Shown: in pieces, positions 50,838-60,047 of the stretch | Numbering within the stretch: the first letter of the stretch is position 1 | Layout of the letters: the number at the start of each line of letters is the position of its first letter | NCBI GenBank assembly: GCA_021805545.1 | Contig: JAJZFB010000031.1 | Coordinates: forward strand, 17,657 to 81,656 | Direction of reading: 5' to 3' | Source: Pseudomonadota bacterium | GTDB lineage: Bacteria; Pseudomonadota; Alphaproteobacteria; Acetobacterales; Acetobacteraceae | Length of the DNA: 64,000 nt | The notes under the pieces: generated by a model | Database searches by the model: none | What the model was told of the DNA's origin: nothing | The model's input: only the letters and a program-made list of their open reading frames with translations | Position numbers and translations under genes: made by a program

Positions 50838-52154
50838 ATGCTCCCGCGCCACGGCCCAGGGCTGGCGCAACAGGCATAAATCCGCCGCCGCCCCCACCGC
50901 CACGCTGCGCCGCCGCGCCAAATCCAGCTTGTCCGCCAGAAACAGCCCCAAAGCCTGTTCCGGCGTCAGCGCCTCCACCGCCCCCAGCACCCGCCCGCGC
51001 CGCGTGCGGCGAGAAACCGCCGCCGCCATCGCCGCCCAGGGGTCCAGCGCGCCAAACGGCGTGTCGCTGCCCCCGGCCATGGGCACGCCTGCCTCCCGGA
51101 AAGAGCGCAAACGGTATAAATCCGGCCAGGCGCTGGCGGGAATATCGGCCATATACTCGTCGCCCCGCTCCGCCACGAAATGCGGCTGCACCACCACGCT
51201 CAACCCCAGCGCCGTAAAATCCGGCAGCACGTCAGCGGGTGTTACCGAGGCATGTTCAATTCTGTCCCCCTTGCGCGCCCCCGCCTCGCCCAGCGCCGCC
51301 AGGGTGAAGACCAGCTCGGTCCCGGTCACGCAATGCACCGCCACGTTGCGCCCTTGCGCATGCGCCGCGCGGATCAGCGCTACGGTTTCATCAAAATCCG
51401 GCAGCGCCGCCTCGTGCAGATGCAGCTTCACCGGCCCCCGCATCAGGCCAGGGGTTTCTGGCAGAGCCAGCGTACCGGCCAGCAGCACGTTCTGCGGCAG
51501 CGCGCCGCTGGCATGTTCCTGGGCAAAATGCGCCGCCTCGGCCGCGCCATTGCCGGGGCTTATTTCGGTTAGGCCCGTCACCCCCAGCCGGGCATATTCG
51601 GCCCCCACGGCAGCAAAGCAAGGCGGCGTGCCGCCCAAGGCGCGGCGCAGCCAGCCATCATCGTCGAAAAGCCGCCCGGTTTGCCGGTCCAGCCCTTCCG
51701 GCGGCGGCGCGCCCGTGGCCAGCACTATATCCAGTGCCGCGCTGTTGAATATCCACATGCGCCCGGTGCGGTGCTGCACGCGCACGGGGCGGCGGGGTGC
51801 GGCCTTGTCCAGCCAGGCCTTGTCAATCAGCCCGCCCGTCACGCTCTCGTGGTAGCCAATGCCGCGCAGCCAGCCCGTGCCCGGCTGGGCCAGCGCGGCG
51901 GCCAGCGCGGCTTGGTCCGCCACCTCTGGCGGGCCGCATTTTACCGAGGCCAGGGCGGCAGCCGTGGCGGCAATATGCACATGGTGGTCGTGCAGCCCCG
52001 GCAGCAGCAGCCCGCCATCCGCCTCTATCACCTGCTCGCCCTGCAACGGCTCCAAAACGCCAATATCCGCAACCAGGCTGCCCCGGATGCGGATATTAGT
52101 CACTCTTCCATCAAGCAGTTCCGCGCCTTTAATCAGCAGCGCGTTCTGCGCCAC
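50760..52154 (-). CDS. Metal-dependent amidohydrolase (YtcJ-like)
   Basis: A 464-residue amidohydrolase-superfamily enzyme. Metal ligands are seen in LPGLHDHHVHIAAT, in VHCVTG, IEHASVTPADV and GGSDTPFGALDPWAAM, the last being the typical YtcJ-like Asp site. The natural substrate of this group is usually unknown. Starts 3 bases before the end of the acyl-CoA synthetase gene on the same strand, so it is likely in that operon. Its 3' 78 bases overlap the convergent crotonase. Confidence 0.8.
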   Translation of the reverse strand: MAQNALLIKGAELLDGRVTNIRIRGSLVADIGVLEPLQGEQVIEADGGLLLPGLHDHHVHIAATAAALASVKCGPPEVADQAALAAALAQPGTGWLRGIGYHESVTGGLIDKAWLDKAAPRRPVRVQHRTGRMWIFNSAALDIVLATGAPPPEGLDRQTGRLFDDDGWLRRALGGTPPCFAAVGAEYARLGVTGLTEISPGNGAAEAAHFAQEHASGALPQNVLLAGTLALPETPGLMRGPVKLHLHEAALPDFDETVALIRAAHAQGRNVAVHCVTGTELVFTLAALGEAGARKGDRIEHASVTPADVLPDFTALGLSVVVQPHFVAERGDEYMADIPASAWPDLYRLRSFREAGVPMAGGSDTPFGALDPWAAMAAAVSRRTRRGRVLGAVEALTPEQALGLFLADKLDLARRRSVAVGAAADLCLLRQPWAVAREHLSASLVRASLIGGRLVYNGVDKPPA

Positions 52155-52157
52155 GGC

Positions 52158-53651
52158 TCAGCCCGTGGCCAGCAGGCGCCGGACCTCGCGGCGGAGCAGC
52201 TTGCCCATTTCGTTATACGGCAGCGCCTCCACCACCATGATCTTTTCCGGCACGCGCGAGGAGCGCAGCCGGTCGCGGATCAGCGCCTTGATTTCGGCTT
52301 CGCCAGGATGTTCGCCCTTCAGCGCGATCACCACAGCCACGGCCTCGCCCCATTCGGTGGAGGGCACGCCCACGGCGGCGGCATCGGCAATGGCGGGGTG
52401 AGCGAGCAGCACATCCTCGATTTCGCCGGGCGAAATATTCTCGCCGCCGCGCACGATCACGTCATCGGCCCGGCCGGAGAGGAAGAGATAGCCCTCATCA
52501 TCCAGATACCCGGCATCGCGCGTGGGGAACCAGCCGCCCGGCAGCAGGGCGCTGCGCTCGCGGTATTCGCCGGAAACCTGATCGCCGCGAACATATATCT
52601 CGCCCGCCTCGCCAGGGGGCAGAATGCGGCCTTCCTCGTCGCGGATTTCCAGCTCCACGGTGGGCAGCGGCTTGCCGACGGAGCCAAGGCGCGCCAGCAC
52701 TTTCGGGTCATCCGATTTATGCGCCGCGCGGTGCTCATCCGGCCCCAGCAGCGCGATGGTCGAGCTGGTTTCCGTAAGCCCGTAAGCGTTGGTGAAGCCG
52801 GTATTGGGGAATAAATCCAGCGCGCGCACCAGCAGTTCCACCGGCATGCGCCCGCCGCCATAGGCAATAGCCTTCAGGTGAGACAAATCCGGCATGTTGC
52901 TGCCATCGCCCAGCGCCTCGACAATGCGTGAGAGCATGGTCGGCACCACGAAGGCGTTGGTGGCCTTCTCCTTGGCCGCCAGCTCGATCCACACATTCGG
53001 GTCGAACGCAGGCAGCAGGATGATGCGGCGCATGGCGTAGATGGAGCTGAGCAGCGCCGCGATGCCCGCGATATGGTAGGGCGGCACGGACACCAGCGCC
53101 GCTTCCGCCGGATCGGCGCCGCCAAATTCCACCGTGCCCAGAATATAGGAAACAAGGTTGGAATGGCGCAGAATGGCCGCCTTGGGTGCCGCCGTGGTGC
53201 CCGAGGTGAAAAGCTGCACGGCGATACCCTCGCCCTCGCCCGCCTCGCGCTCCGGCGCCGCCACGGCCTCGGCCTGCTTCACGAAATCGGCGCGGGTGAG
53301 CACGGTATGCTTGCCCCCCGGCGCCAGCTTGTTCACGCGCGCCACATCGCCAATAATGAAGGCCGGTTCGATACGCGCGATGAGCGCGCCGAGATCGGCA
53401 TCGGCCAGGCGGTAGTTAAGCGGGCAATACGGCACACCCGCCAAAGCCGCGCCAATAAGCGCGATGGGTGCTGCCTCGCTGCCCGTATCGAGCAGCGCAA
53501 CATGGGACGCGCCGCTCTTGGCAATCTCCACCGCGGCACCGGTGGCGGCCGCCCATAGCCCGGCATAGGTCCAGTTGCGGCCATCGCAGGTCAGGCCAAT
53601 GCGCTCAGGCTCTGCATCGGCAGCCATTTTCAGAAGCAGGGAGATGTCCAC
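52158..53651 (-). CDS. AMP-forming acyl-CoA synthetase
   Basis: A 497-residue ANL-superfamily ligase. P-loop-like AMP motif VQLFTSGTTAAPKAAILRHS, A5 region NAYGLTETSSTIALL, A7 DEEGRILPPGEAGEIYVRGD, and A8 hinge GWFPTRDAGYLDDEGYLFL then SGRADDVIVRGGENISPGEI. The catalytic Lys is in LPYNEMGKLLRREVRRLL. GTG start at 53651 follows GAGGATC. It is followed by the amidohydrolase gene and preceded by a small unknown gene. The acid it activates is not predictable. Confidence 0.92.
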   Translation of the reverse strand: MDISLLLKMAADAEPERIGLTCDGRNWTYAGLWAAATGAAVEIAKSGASHVALLDTGSEAAPIALIGAALAGVPYCPLNYRLADADLGALIARIEPAFIIGDVARVNKLAPGGKHTVLTRADFVKQAEAVAAPEREAGEGEGIAVQLFTSGTTAAPKAAILRHSNLVSYILGTVEFGGADPAEAALVSVPPYHIAGIAALLSSIYAMRRIILLPAFDPNVWIELAAKEKATNAFVVPTMLSRIVEALGDGSNMPDLSHLKAIAYGGGRMPVELLVRALDLFPNTGFTNAYGLTETSSTIALLGPDEHRAAHKSDDPKVLARLGSVGKPLPTVELEIRDEEGRILPPGEAGEIYVRGDQVSGEYRERSALLPGGWFPTRDAGYLDDEGYLFLSGRADDVIVRGGENISPGEIEDVLLAHPAIADAAAVGVPSTEWGEAVAVVIALKGEHPGEAEIKALIRDRLRSSRVPEKIMVVEALPYNEMGKLLRREVRRLLATG

Positions 53652-53662
53652 TTGTCAGATCC

Positions 53663-53953
53663 TCAATCGGAAGAGGGCAGCGGTTTGGCATCTTTGAGGT
53701 GCAGCGCCACGCCGTTAAGGGCGAGGCTGCCGGCACCTGGTTTGATGCACAGAGCTTCGATGCTGCCCGTGGCGTCCGTGTAGCGCTTGCCCATCTTGGT
53801 GCCTTCAGAGAAGGCAGGGTCGATGGTGCCCTTCTCGCCGCGTTCCGCCACCATCGGCGCGCCGCCGCAGGACAGAACGCCCTCGGCAGGGGCCTTCACC
53901 AGCAGCACTTCGGTGTCGCACACCGCACTCTTCAGTTTAGATCCGGATTTCAC
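53663..53953 (-). CDS. Small conserved-looking protein of unknown function (96 residues)
   Basis: A 96-residue soluble protein with a GTG start at 53953 preceded by GGAGAG. Two early Cys (SAVCDTEVLLV and VLSCGGAPMV) and a third near the end (EALCIKPGAGSL) stand out; PAFSEGTKMGKRYTDATGSI lies between. I recognise no family with certainty. It sits tightly between the acyl-CoA synthetase (11 bases) and the CoA-transferase (50 bases), so it is in the same operon and probably belongs to the same pathway, perhaps as a metal-binding or accessory protein. Confidence 0.7.
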   Translation of the reverse strand: MKSGSKLKSAVCDTEVLLVKAPAEGVLSCGGAPMVAERGEKGTIDPAFSEGTKMGKRYTDATGSIEALCIKPGAGSLALNGVALHLKDAKPLPSSD

Positions 53954-54003
53954 AGTTTCTCTCCGTCAGTCTTATGCGTAGGTTTGTTTTGCTCGCTCTT
54001 CGC

Positions 54004-55230
54004 TCAAGCAATCGCGCCGGACGCCTTGAGGGCTTCAATTCTATCCCATTCCAGGCCGAGTTCCATCAGGAAGGTTTCCGTATGCTCGGAAGCCTGCGGG
54101 GCGCGGGTGGTGACCACCGGCTCGTGGTTGAACTGGATGGGGTTGCGCACGATCTTCATCGGCGGCCCGCCATCCACAACCTCAACCTCGATAATCATGT
54201 CGTTGGCTAAAGCCTGCGGGTCGTTGGCGAGGTCCAGAATGCTCTGCGCCGGGGCCCACTGGCCCTTATAGGTGCGCAGATGCTCGCGCCAATAGGCGAA
54301 CGGCTTGGCGGCGAATTCCTGCACGATGATCTCGGCGGCCTCGCGCCAGTTGGTCATCAGCGCTTTCACATCGGAAAAACGCGGGTCATTCACCAGCTCG
54401 GGGCGCCCGAGATGGTTGAAGAAATCATGGTAATAGGGGCCCGGGGTGAGCGTGCACATGTTAATCACGCCGCCATCGGCGCAGGTGTAATTGCCCATGA
54501 GCGGGTTGCCCGGCGAGGCGCCGGAAGACGGCATGCGGGCGCGCGGCGTAACGCCGGATTCCAGCGCCTGGATGATGCTCATGCCGGTGGCCCACCAGGC
54601 CGTGCTCATGAGCGAGTTGTCCAGCTCCACGGCCTCGCCAGTGCGCTCGCGGTGGAACAGAGCGGCCGAAATGGCGCCCGCGGTGAACATGGCGCCGATG
54701 GAATCACCAAAGGCCGGGCCAACCTGGCCGAGCACGCCCGGAATTTCCGGCGGGGTGAGCGCATGGGCGATGCCAGAACGGGTCCAGAAGGCCGTACCGT
54801 CGAACCCGCCAGCCTCGCGCTCTTCGCCCTTGTCGCCATAGGCGGAGCCACGGGCGTAGATGATGTTCGGGTTGGCGGCGCGGATATGCTCGACGTCGAT
54901 CTTCAGCTTCTGCCGCGCGGCCGGAAGGTAATTGGTGAGGAACACGTCGCAGGTCTTGGCGATTTCGTAGATCAGCTCCTGGCCTTCCTTGGTGGAAACA
55001 TCCACACCGACCGAGCGTTTGCCGCGGTTGGGGTGCTCCATCATCATGTTGCGCGCCGGGTTGAGCTGCGCGCCGCCGAGGTTGAGAAAGCCGCGTTGCG
55101 TGTCGCCACGCACGGGATGCTCGATTTTGATGACATCCGCGCCCCAGTCGGCCAGCACGCCGCCCGCCGCCGGCACGAAGGTGAACTGCGCCACCTCGAG
55201 AACCCGAACGCCTTTCATAACTTGTGTCAT
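54004..55230 (-). CDS. Family III CoA-transferase (CaiB/BaiF)
   Basis: A 408-residue family III CoA-transferase in the canonical order. N-terminal [20 protein letters not shown] and [15 protein letters not shown], middle [20 protein letters not shown], then the catalytic Asp in [18 protein letters not shown], and [16 protein letters not shown]. It likely moves CoA between an acyl donor and an organic acid. First gene of the minus-strand unit CoA-transferase, 96-residue protein, acyl-CoA synthetase, amidohydrolase. Confidence 0.9.
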   Translation of the reverse strand: MTQVMKGVRVLEVAQFTFVPAAGGVLADWGADVIKIEHPVRGDTQRGFLNLGGAQLNPARNMMMEHPNRGKRSVGVDVSTKEGQELIYEIAKTCDVFLTNYLPAARQKLKIDVEHIRAANPNIIYARGSAYGDKGEEREAGGFDGTAFWTRSGIAHALTPPEIPGVLGQVGPAFGDSIGAMFTAGAISAALFHRERTGEAVELDNSLMSTAWWATGMSIIQALESGVTPRARMPSSGASPGNPLMGNYTCADGGVINMCTLTPGPYYHDFFNHLGRPELVNDPRFSDVKALMTNWREAAEIIVQEFAAKPFAYWREHLRTYKGQWAPAQSILDLANDPQALANDMIIEVEVVDGGPPMKIVRNPIQFNHEPVVTTRAPQASEHTETFLMELGLEWDRIEALKASGAIA

Positions 55231-55375
55231 CTTGTACCCGTCCTACCTAAGCTATTGCACGATATTTCCACCGCTAAGGTGGCGCGTTGCCATCTCTTGC
55301 GGCATAAGGCAAGCCCAAAACCGTCATGGCGCCGTTTTTTGGGGGCCAGGGCTTGGCGTAACCGGGACACTAGGT

Positions 55376-55447
55376 CGCGATGACTTGAGATGCGCTCGCT
55401 TTGCGCACGATTCGAAAGTCTGAACCGCGCTCTACTTCATTGATTGA
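55376..55447 (+). repeat. Dispersed intergenic repeat B, copy 4
   Basis: GCGATGACTTGAGATGCGCT, CGCTTTGCGCACGATTCGAA, AGTCTGAACCGCGCTCTACT, ending TCATTGATTGAG. Between the CoA-transferase and the RND exporter gene. Its last part matches copy 3 better than copy 1 (AACCGCGCTCT). Confidence 0.85.
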
Positions 55448-55514
55448 GAGCCGGAATTTGTTATTTTCCCCGGCCGGTGCTGCACATGCGGTATCGCCTC
55501 ATCTCACGCAGGGT

Positions 55515-55540
55515 CAAAAAGAAGGGGGCCGAAGCCCCCA
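55515..55540 (-). terminator. Rho-independent terminator of the exporter operon
   Basis: GGGGGC stem with loop and complement (55524-55539); on the minus strand it is followed by TTCTTTTT. It lies 8 bases beyond the stop of the RND-type exporter gene. Confidence 0.85.
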
Positions 55541-55547
55541 TTCTCCG

Positions 55548-57944
55548 TCAGGCTGCGGCCTTTTTCTGGAATAATTTGGCCGGCAGCAGGAAGCTGGCCA
55601 AGGCTGGCAGCAAAATCATGGCGCCGAGCATGTTCCACAGGAACATGAAGGTGAGCAGCAGGCCCATATCCGCCTGGAATTTGATGGGCGCGAAAATCCA
55701 GGTGGACACGCCAAGCGCCAAGGTGAAGCCGGTGAGCAGCACTACCTTGCCGGTGGACATCAGCGTTTCGTAATATGCCTCGGACAGTGGCAGGCCGCCA
55801 CGCAGGAAGCGCAGCAGGATGGACAGCGTATAGAGTGCATAGTCCACGCCAATACCCACACCAAGCGCCGAAACCGGCAATGTGGCCACTTTAATGCCGA
55901 TACCCAGCCACACCATCAGCGCCTGCGCCAGGATGGAGGTGATGGCCAGCGGGATCATGGCGCACAGCACCGCCCGCCAGGAGCGGAAGGCGATGAAGCA
56001 GAAGATGGTGACCACGACGTAAATGAGCACCAGCATGATGGTATTGGCGTTCGCCACCACGATGTTGGTCGCCGCCTCAATACCCGCCGTACCGCCAACC
56101 AGCGACATTTTGAAGCCAGGCCCCTGATTGGCCGGGTTTTTGATGAACGCTGCCGCCTTGCCGAGCACCGCGCTGAGTGTATGCGCCTTATGGTCGCGCA
56201 GCGAGATGTAGATAGGGTCGAAGGAGCAGTCGAAATTCATCAACTGCCGGGGCGCATAAAGCTGGCTTTGGTAGAGCAGCGCGGGGTCGGGCTCCAGCCC
56301 GAACCATTTGGGCGACCCTTCCGTTAGCTCGGCCATGATATAGGATTCGAAGGTCGCCACCGAAGCCGCCGAGGTAACCTCGGGCATTTGCTGCAATTCC
56401 CATTGCAGCCGGTCCATGGTGGAGAGGGTCGGGTAATCAAGGCAGGTGCCCGCCGGGGTGTCCACCATCACCACCATCGTATCCGCGCCAACGGCATAAT
56501 GGCTGGCGATGTACGCATTATCCTTGTTGTACTGCGAGGATTGGCGCAATTCCGGCGCACCGGGCTGAAGATCGCCGATCTGCACGTGGCGGCCAACATA
56601 ATAGCCCACCCCCGCGACCACCAAGCCGCCGAGAATGGCCACCGAGGCCCAGTTGCGATGCGTGAACAGGTCGAGGAACGACCAGAGCGGATTGCGCTTG
56701 CTGGTATAGTTTACGCCCGTACGCTGGCTGCGCTCAGCCGCCTTGGGGTTAACGCCAATATAAGAGAGCGTGATGGGGATAAGAATGAGGTTGGTGATGA
56801 CCAGCAGCGCCACGCCGATGGTGGCGACGGTGGCAAGCTGCTCGATGGCGTTAATGCGGATGACCATGAGCACGGCGAACGAGGTGGCATCGCAGATGAG
56901 GGCCACGAAACCAGCCAGAAAAAGACGGCGGAACGTGTACCGGGCAGCCACCAGACGGTGCGTGCCACGGCCAATATCCTGCATCACGCCGTTCATTTTC
57001 TGCGCGCCATGGCTCATGCCAATGGCGAAGACAAGGAACGGCACCAGCACGGAATATGGGGTAAGGTCGAGATGCAGCAGCGTCAGGAAGCCCATCTGCC
57101 ACACCACGGCGGTGAGCGATGCCGTAACCACCAGGGCCGTGGAGCGGACGCAGCGCGTGTACCAGAACAGCATCCCCGTGGTGATGACGATGGAGATGAG
57201 GAAGAAGGTGAGAACCTTGTTGATGGCGTTGATCATGTCGCCAACCACCATGGCGAAACCGATGATGTGCAGCGTGACGCCCTGCTGGGCGTATTTCTGG
57301 CGCAAATTATTGAAATCACGCGCAAGCTGGCCGTAATTCAGCGGTTTGCCATCCACTTTCAGCAGCAGCGGCGCGTAAACCATCGTGGATTTGTAGTCGA
57401 GCGCGACAAGCTGGCCGAGCAGGCCGGAATTCTGGATATGCGTGGCCACTTTCTGCAAAGCGGCAGGAGAGCCGTCATAATGCTGGCCAATAACGCGGCC
57501 GCCGGTAAGGCCATCAGGCGTCACCAGCGTCCAGGTGGTCTGCGGACTCCACAGCGACTGCATGAAGGGACGGTTGATGCCGGGCAACAAATAAACCTCG
57601 TCACTCAGATGCCGCAGCACATGCAGGTAATGCTTATCGAGGATCGTGCCCTTATTCGCCACAACGGCAATCTGCACCGCGTTGGATTGCGTCGAGAGAT
57701 CGTCATAATGCTGCAGGTAGTTGACGATATAGGGCTGGTGGGTCGGGATCATATCCGAGTAATCGGCCGAGAGCCGTACCTTGGTCGCCTCATAACCCAG
57801 GAAGATCGTGGCGATGAGGCACAGGATCATGATGATCGGGCGGTTGTTGAACAAAATGCGCTCGACAAGGGAACCAGACCCCTTATCGAAATCATTCAGG
57901 TCCGCGATGACGGGTGCTGTATTCGGCTTATGCAACTTACCCAA
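55548..57944 (-). CDS. RND/MMPL-type exporter
   Basis: A 798-residue membrane protein of the RND superfamily (MMPL/sterol-sensing-domain-like). Twelve-segment architecture in two halves: TM1 (PIIMILCLIATIFLGYEA), a periplasmic loop, then a five-helix block with FLVFAIGMSHGAQKMNG; the second half begins VAILGGLVVAGVGYYVG and repeats with VSALGVGIGVDYALYTLSIL. The charged Asp of the proton relay is visible in GVGIGVDYALY. TTG at 57944 is the apparent start, weakly supported. Downstream of a YCF48-like gene on the same strand and with a terminator. Likely exports a lipid or hydrophobic acid. Confidence 0.88.
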   Translation of the reverse strand: MGKLHKPNTAPVIADLNDFDKGSGSLVERILFNNRPIIMILCLIATIFLGYEATKVRLSADYSDMIPTHQPYIVNYLQHYDDLSTQSNAVQIAVVANKGTILDKHYLHVLRHLSDEVYLLPGINRPFMQSLWSPQTTWTLVTPDGLTGGRVIGQHYDGSPAALQKVATHIQNSGLLGQLVALDYKSTMVYAPLLLKVDGKPLNYGQLARDFNNLRQKYAQQGVTLHIIGFAMVVGDMINAINKVLTFFLISIVITTGMLFWYTRCVRSTALVVTASLTAVVWQMGFLTLLHLDLTPYSVLVPFLVFAIGMSHGAQKMNGVMQDIGRGTHRLVAARYTFRRLFLAGFVALICDATSFAVLMVIRINAIEQLATVATIGVALLVITNLILIPITLSYIGVNPKAAERSQRTGVNYTSKRNPLWSFLDLFTHRNWASVAILGGLVVAGVGYYVGRHVQIGDLQPGAPELRQSSQYNKDNAYIASHYAVGADTMVVMVDTPAGTCLDYPTLSTMDRLQWELQQMPEVTSAASVATFESYIMAELTEGSPKWFGLEPDPALLYQSQLYAPRQLMNFDCSFDPIYISLRDHKAHTLSAVLGKAAAFIKNPANQGPGFKMSLVGGTAGIEAATNIVVANANTIMLVLIYVVVTIFCFIAFRSWRAVLCAMIPLAITSILAQALMVWLGIGIKVATLPVSALGVGIGVDYALYTLSILLRFLRGGLPLSEAYYETLMSTGKVVLLTGFTLALGVSTWIFAPIKFQADMGLLLTFMFLWNMLGAMILLPALASFLLPAKLFQKKAAA

Positions 57945-58033
57945 TTTCCTCTACTTGGCCGGACCTGCCTGGCCCGCTCTTGTTAACATGCACGGCACCG
58001 GCGCAAATGCCGGGCGCCGTGGAAAGCCCTGGC

Positions 58034-59197
58034 CTAATGGCCCATCTTCGTCATATCAGGAACGGCGAACACGCCAACGGTGGTGACGAGCAGAAAGCCC
58101 ATCGGCCCTAGCGGCACCAGATTGTTGATGCCCATGACCGGATTGCGGCTGGCCAGCATGAAGCTGTTGCCATGGTCCTTGCTGATCCACAGCCCGCCGC
58201 CCGAATCTCCCGCCACCAGCAGGCCGCTGCCAGGCAGGGCGATGATGGTGTTGATATTGGATTGACCCGTGAAATTTACCGGGTTCCAGGTTTTGCCCTG
58301 GTCGGGGCTGAGGTACATCTCGCCCGCCACGCCATAGGCAAGAATGCCGCCTGCCCCCGTATCCATAATGCCAAAAAAAGTGGCATTGCCCGGCTGGGCG
58401 AGTTGCGGGAAGGTCTGGCCGCCATCGGTGGAGCGGAAGATCAGCCCTGTTTCCGAGGTAAGGTAGTAAGCCCCGCCGATAATCGCCGCGCCGTAGATAT
58501 TCTGGCTCAAATCATCTTCAATGTGCATGGACCAGTCGGCCCAGCTCTTGCCGCCATCGGTGCTGTACTCGGCGAACCGGTAGGTGCCAAACGCGAAAAT
58601 TTCGGTTTCACTGACCGGCAGCAGAGACAGCATCGGCTTGTCCGGCCCGTCTCCCGCGAGAATCTTGTCGCGCCTTGTGGCACGGTCGATGGCGGCGGCG
58701 GCCTGGGTCGCGGCGGGGGAGTTGGGCTTGGCCGCGGCCTCCAGAGCCTGCTGCTGCGCAACATAGGCCTGGGTCGCCTCGTTCATCAGCGTAATTTCCT
58801 GCAGCCCGTCCAACTGCAAAACCCAGGTCGCACCGGCATCCTCGGTTTTAAGCACAACCCCCAGCGCGCCCGTGGCCCAGCCCACCCGGGGCGAGGCAAA
58901 GGCAAGGCTGGTAATGGTGGCGCTCACCGGCACATTAGCCTGGGTCCAGTGCTGGCCGTTATCATCCGAATAGATGATGACGCCTTCCTCGCCACCCGCG
59001 AAGATGCGCTTGCCGGCGGCAGCACCGGCAACAAAATACATCTGGGTAAGGTTGCGCACCTTTATGGCCGGGTCCACCAGTTGCGGGTATGGCGCCACAG
59101 CAGCCCGGGCAGGGGCAACAAGCACAGCGCCGCAACCGGCGCCAAGCATCGACGAAAACAAGGCGCGGCGAGGTAACATTATCTTGTCGGTTTCCAT
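58034..59197 (-). CDS. YCF48/BNR-repeat periplasmic protein
   Basis: A 387-residue exported protein with a signal peptide (MLPRRALFSSMLGAGCGAVL then VAPARAA) and repeated BNR-type motifs typical of YCF48/Hcf136-like propellers: YSDDNGQHW, KTEDAGATW, STDGGKSW, STDGGQTF, SPDQGKTW, SKDHGNSF. It is an expected seven-bladed beta-propeller. Proteins of this type often sit beside RND/MMPL exporters, as here, and may help assemble or load them. ATG 59197 or ATG 59179 could be the start. First gene of the exporter operon. Confidence 0.85.
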   Translation of the reverse strand: METDKIMLPRRALFSSMLGAGCGAVLVAPARAAVAPYPQLVDPAIKVRNLTQMYFVAGAAAGKRIFAGGEEGVIIYSDDNGQHWTQANVPVSATITSLAFASPRVGWATGALGVVLKTEDAGATWVLQLDGLQEITLMNEATQAYVAQQQALEAAAKPNSPAATQAAAAIDRATRRDKILAGDGPDKPMLSLLPVSETEIFAFGTYRFAEYSTDGGKSWADWSMHIEDDLSQNIYGAAIIGGAYYLTSETGLIFRSTDGGQTFPQLAQPGNATFFGIMDTGAGGILAYGVAGEMYLSPDQGKTWNPVNFTGQSNINTIIALPGSGLLVAGDSGGGLWISKDHGNSFMLASRNPVMGINNLVPLGPMGFLLVTTVGVFAVPDMTKMGH

Positions 59198-59746
59198 CCA
59201 GGCACTTCATTCATCTAAACCCGGCCTGCTACGTCCCGTGATGATCTGTCAGCAGCCCGGATGTCGTGTTGGGCCTCTTCATGCCTGATGCCCGCGCTAT
59301 TGACAACATCAGCCAGGGCCAAATCATGCATCATATTTCTTCAAAAATGCTTCCGGCACCGCGCGGGTCCGCCCGCCACAACGTCAGCGCCGCTGACATA
59401 GCCGCCCAACCACGGCCTCACGCGCCGCTCAACACCCCGCATTCGCGTGCTCCCGCCCTGGCAAGGGGCCGTGGCATGTGGCGCGCCACGGCGGTGCCCC
59501 ATGGAAAACCCAGCAATCTATTGAAACACCCTGGCCAGCACCCTGCCCATGGCCATGGCCTGCCGGATGGCGCGACGGCAAAGCCCCCCTAAGCACTGCC
59601 AAAATCTTACCCCGGGTTAATCGCCAGGGCGATTTCCGTACCGGCCGATTGATCGCCCCGGCCCGTTGGGGCTGTAGTGGCGAGGAAACGCCCTGTGCCG
59701 GTGCCGCGCCGCCACAGCATGAAAACGCTGGGAAAGATACCGCGCC
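59198..59746. other. 549-bp intergenic region, no gene supported
   Basis: Several overlapping short frames exist on both strands but none has a convincing ribosome-binding site or family feature. It must contain the promoters for the minus-strand YCF48-exporter operon and for the plus-strand ferredoxin gene. A TTGACA hexamer is present near 59300 without a clear -10 partner. Confidence 0.45.
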
Positions 59747-59950
59747 ATGAGAATTCGCATCGAAAAGGGGCAATGTGTTGGCAATGCACGCTGCCATGCC
59801 GTTGCCAGCCATCTCTACCCCCTGGATGATAACGGCTATATCGCGACTGACGGGTTTGACGTGCCGCCTGGCGAGGAAGCCCTGGCCCGGCGCGGCGCCC
59901 GGGCCTGCCCTGAGCGCATCATTTTCGTCGAGGAAGGCGCCAAGGACTGA
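59747..59950 (+). CDS. Small ferredoxin, probably [3Fe-4S], of the P450-partner type
   Basis: A 67-residue ferredoxin. It has only three likely cluster Cys: CVGNARC (CxxNxxC) at residues 10-16 and ACPERI near residue 54, matching the [3Fe-4S] ferredoxins that feed cytochrome P450s, where the third position of the motif is not Cys. No P450 or ferredoxin reductase is present in the window, so its partner is elsewhere, possibly a P450 or the Rieske oxygenase. Start ATG 59747. Confidence 0.85.
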   Translation: MRIRIEKGQCVGNARCHAVASHLYPLDDNGYIATDGFDVPPGEEALARRGARACPERIIFVEEGAKD

Positions 59951-59970
59951 GCCGGGCCGGCTGCCACCTT

Positions 59971-60014
59971 AGAATTTATGGATAAATCCGCCAGAATTTA
60001 TGGATAAATCCGCC
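59971..60014 (+). repeat. 22-bp perfect tandem duplication
   Basis: AGAATTTATGGATAAATCCG plus CC at 59971-59992 and again at 59993-60014. Each copy contains TATGGATAA, one base from a DnaA-box complement. Between the ferredoxin and crotonase genes. Confidence 0.9.
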
Positions 60015-60047
60015 GCAGGCATGGCGCTCCAGCGCGCAGCCTGCCGT

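Noticed and set aside
59266..59592. 108-codon frame before the ferredoxin gene
   Set aside because: No ribosome-binding site, biased composition and several competing frames on both strands.
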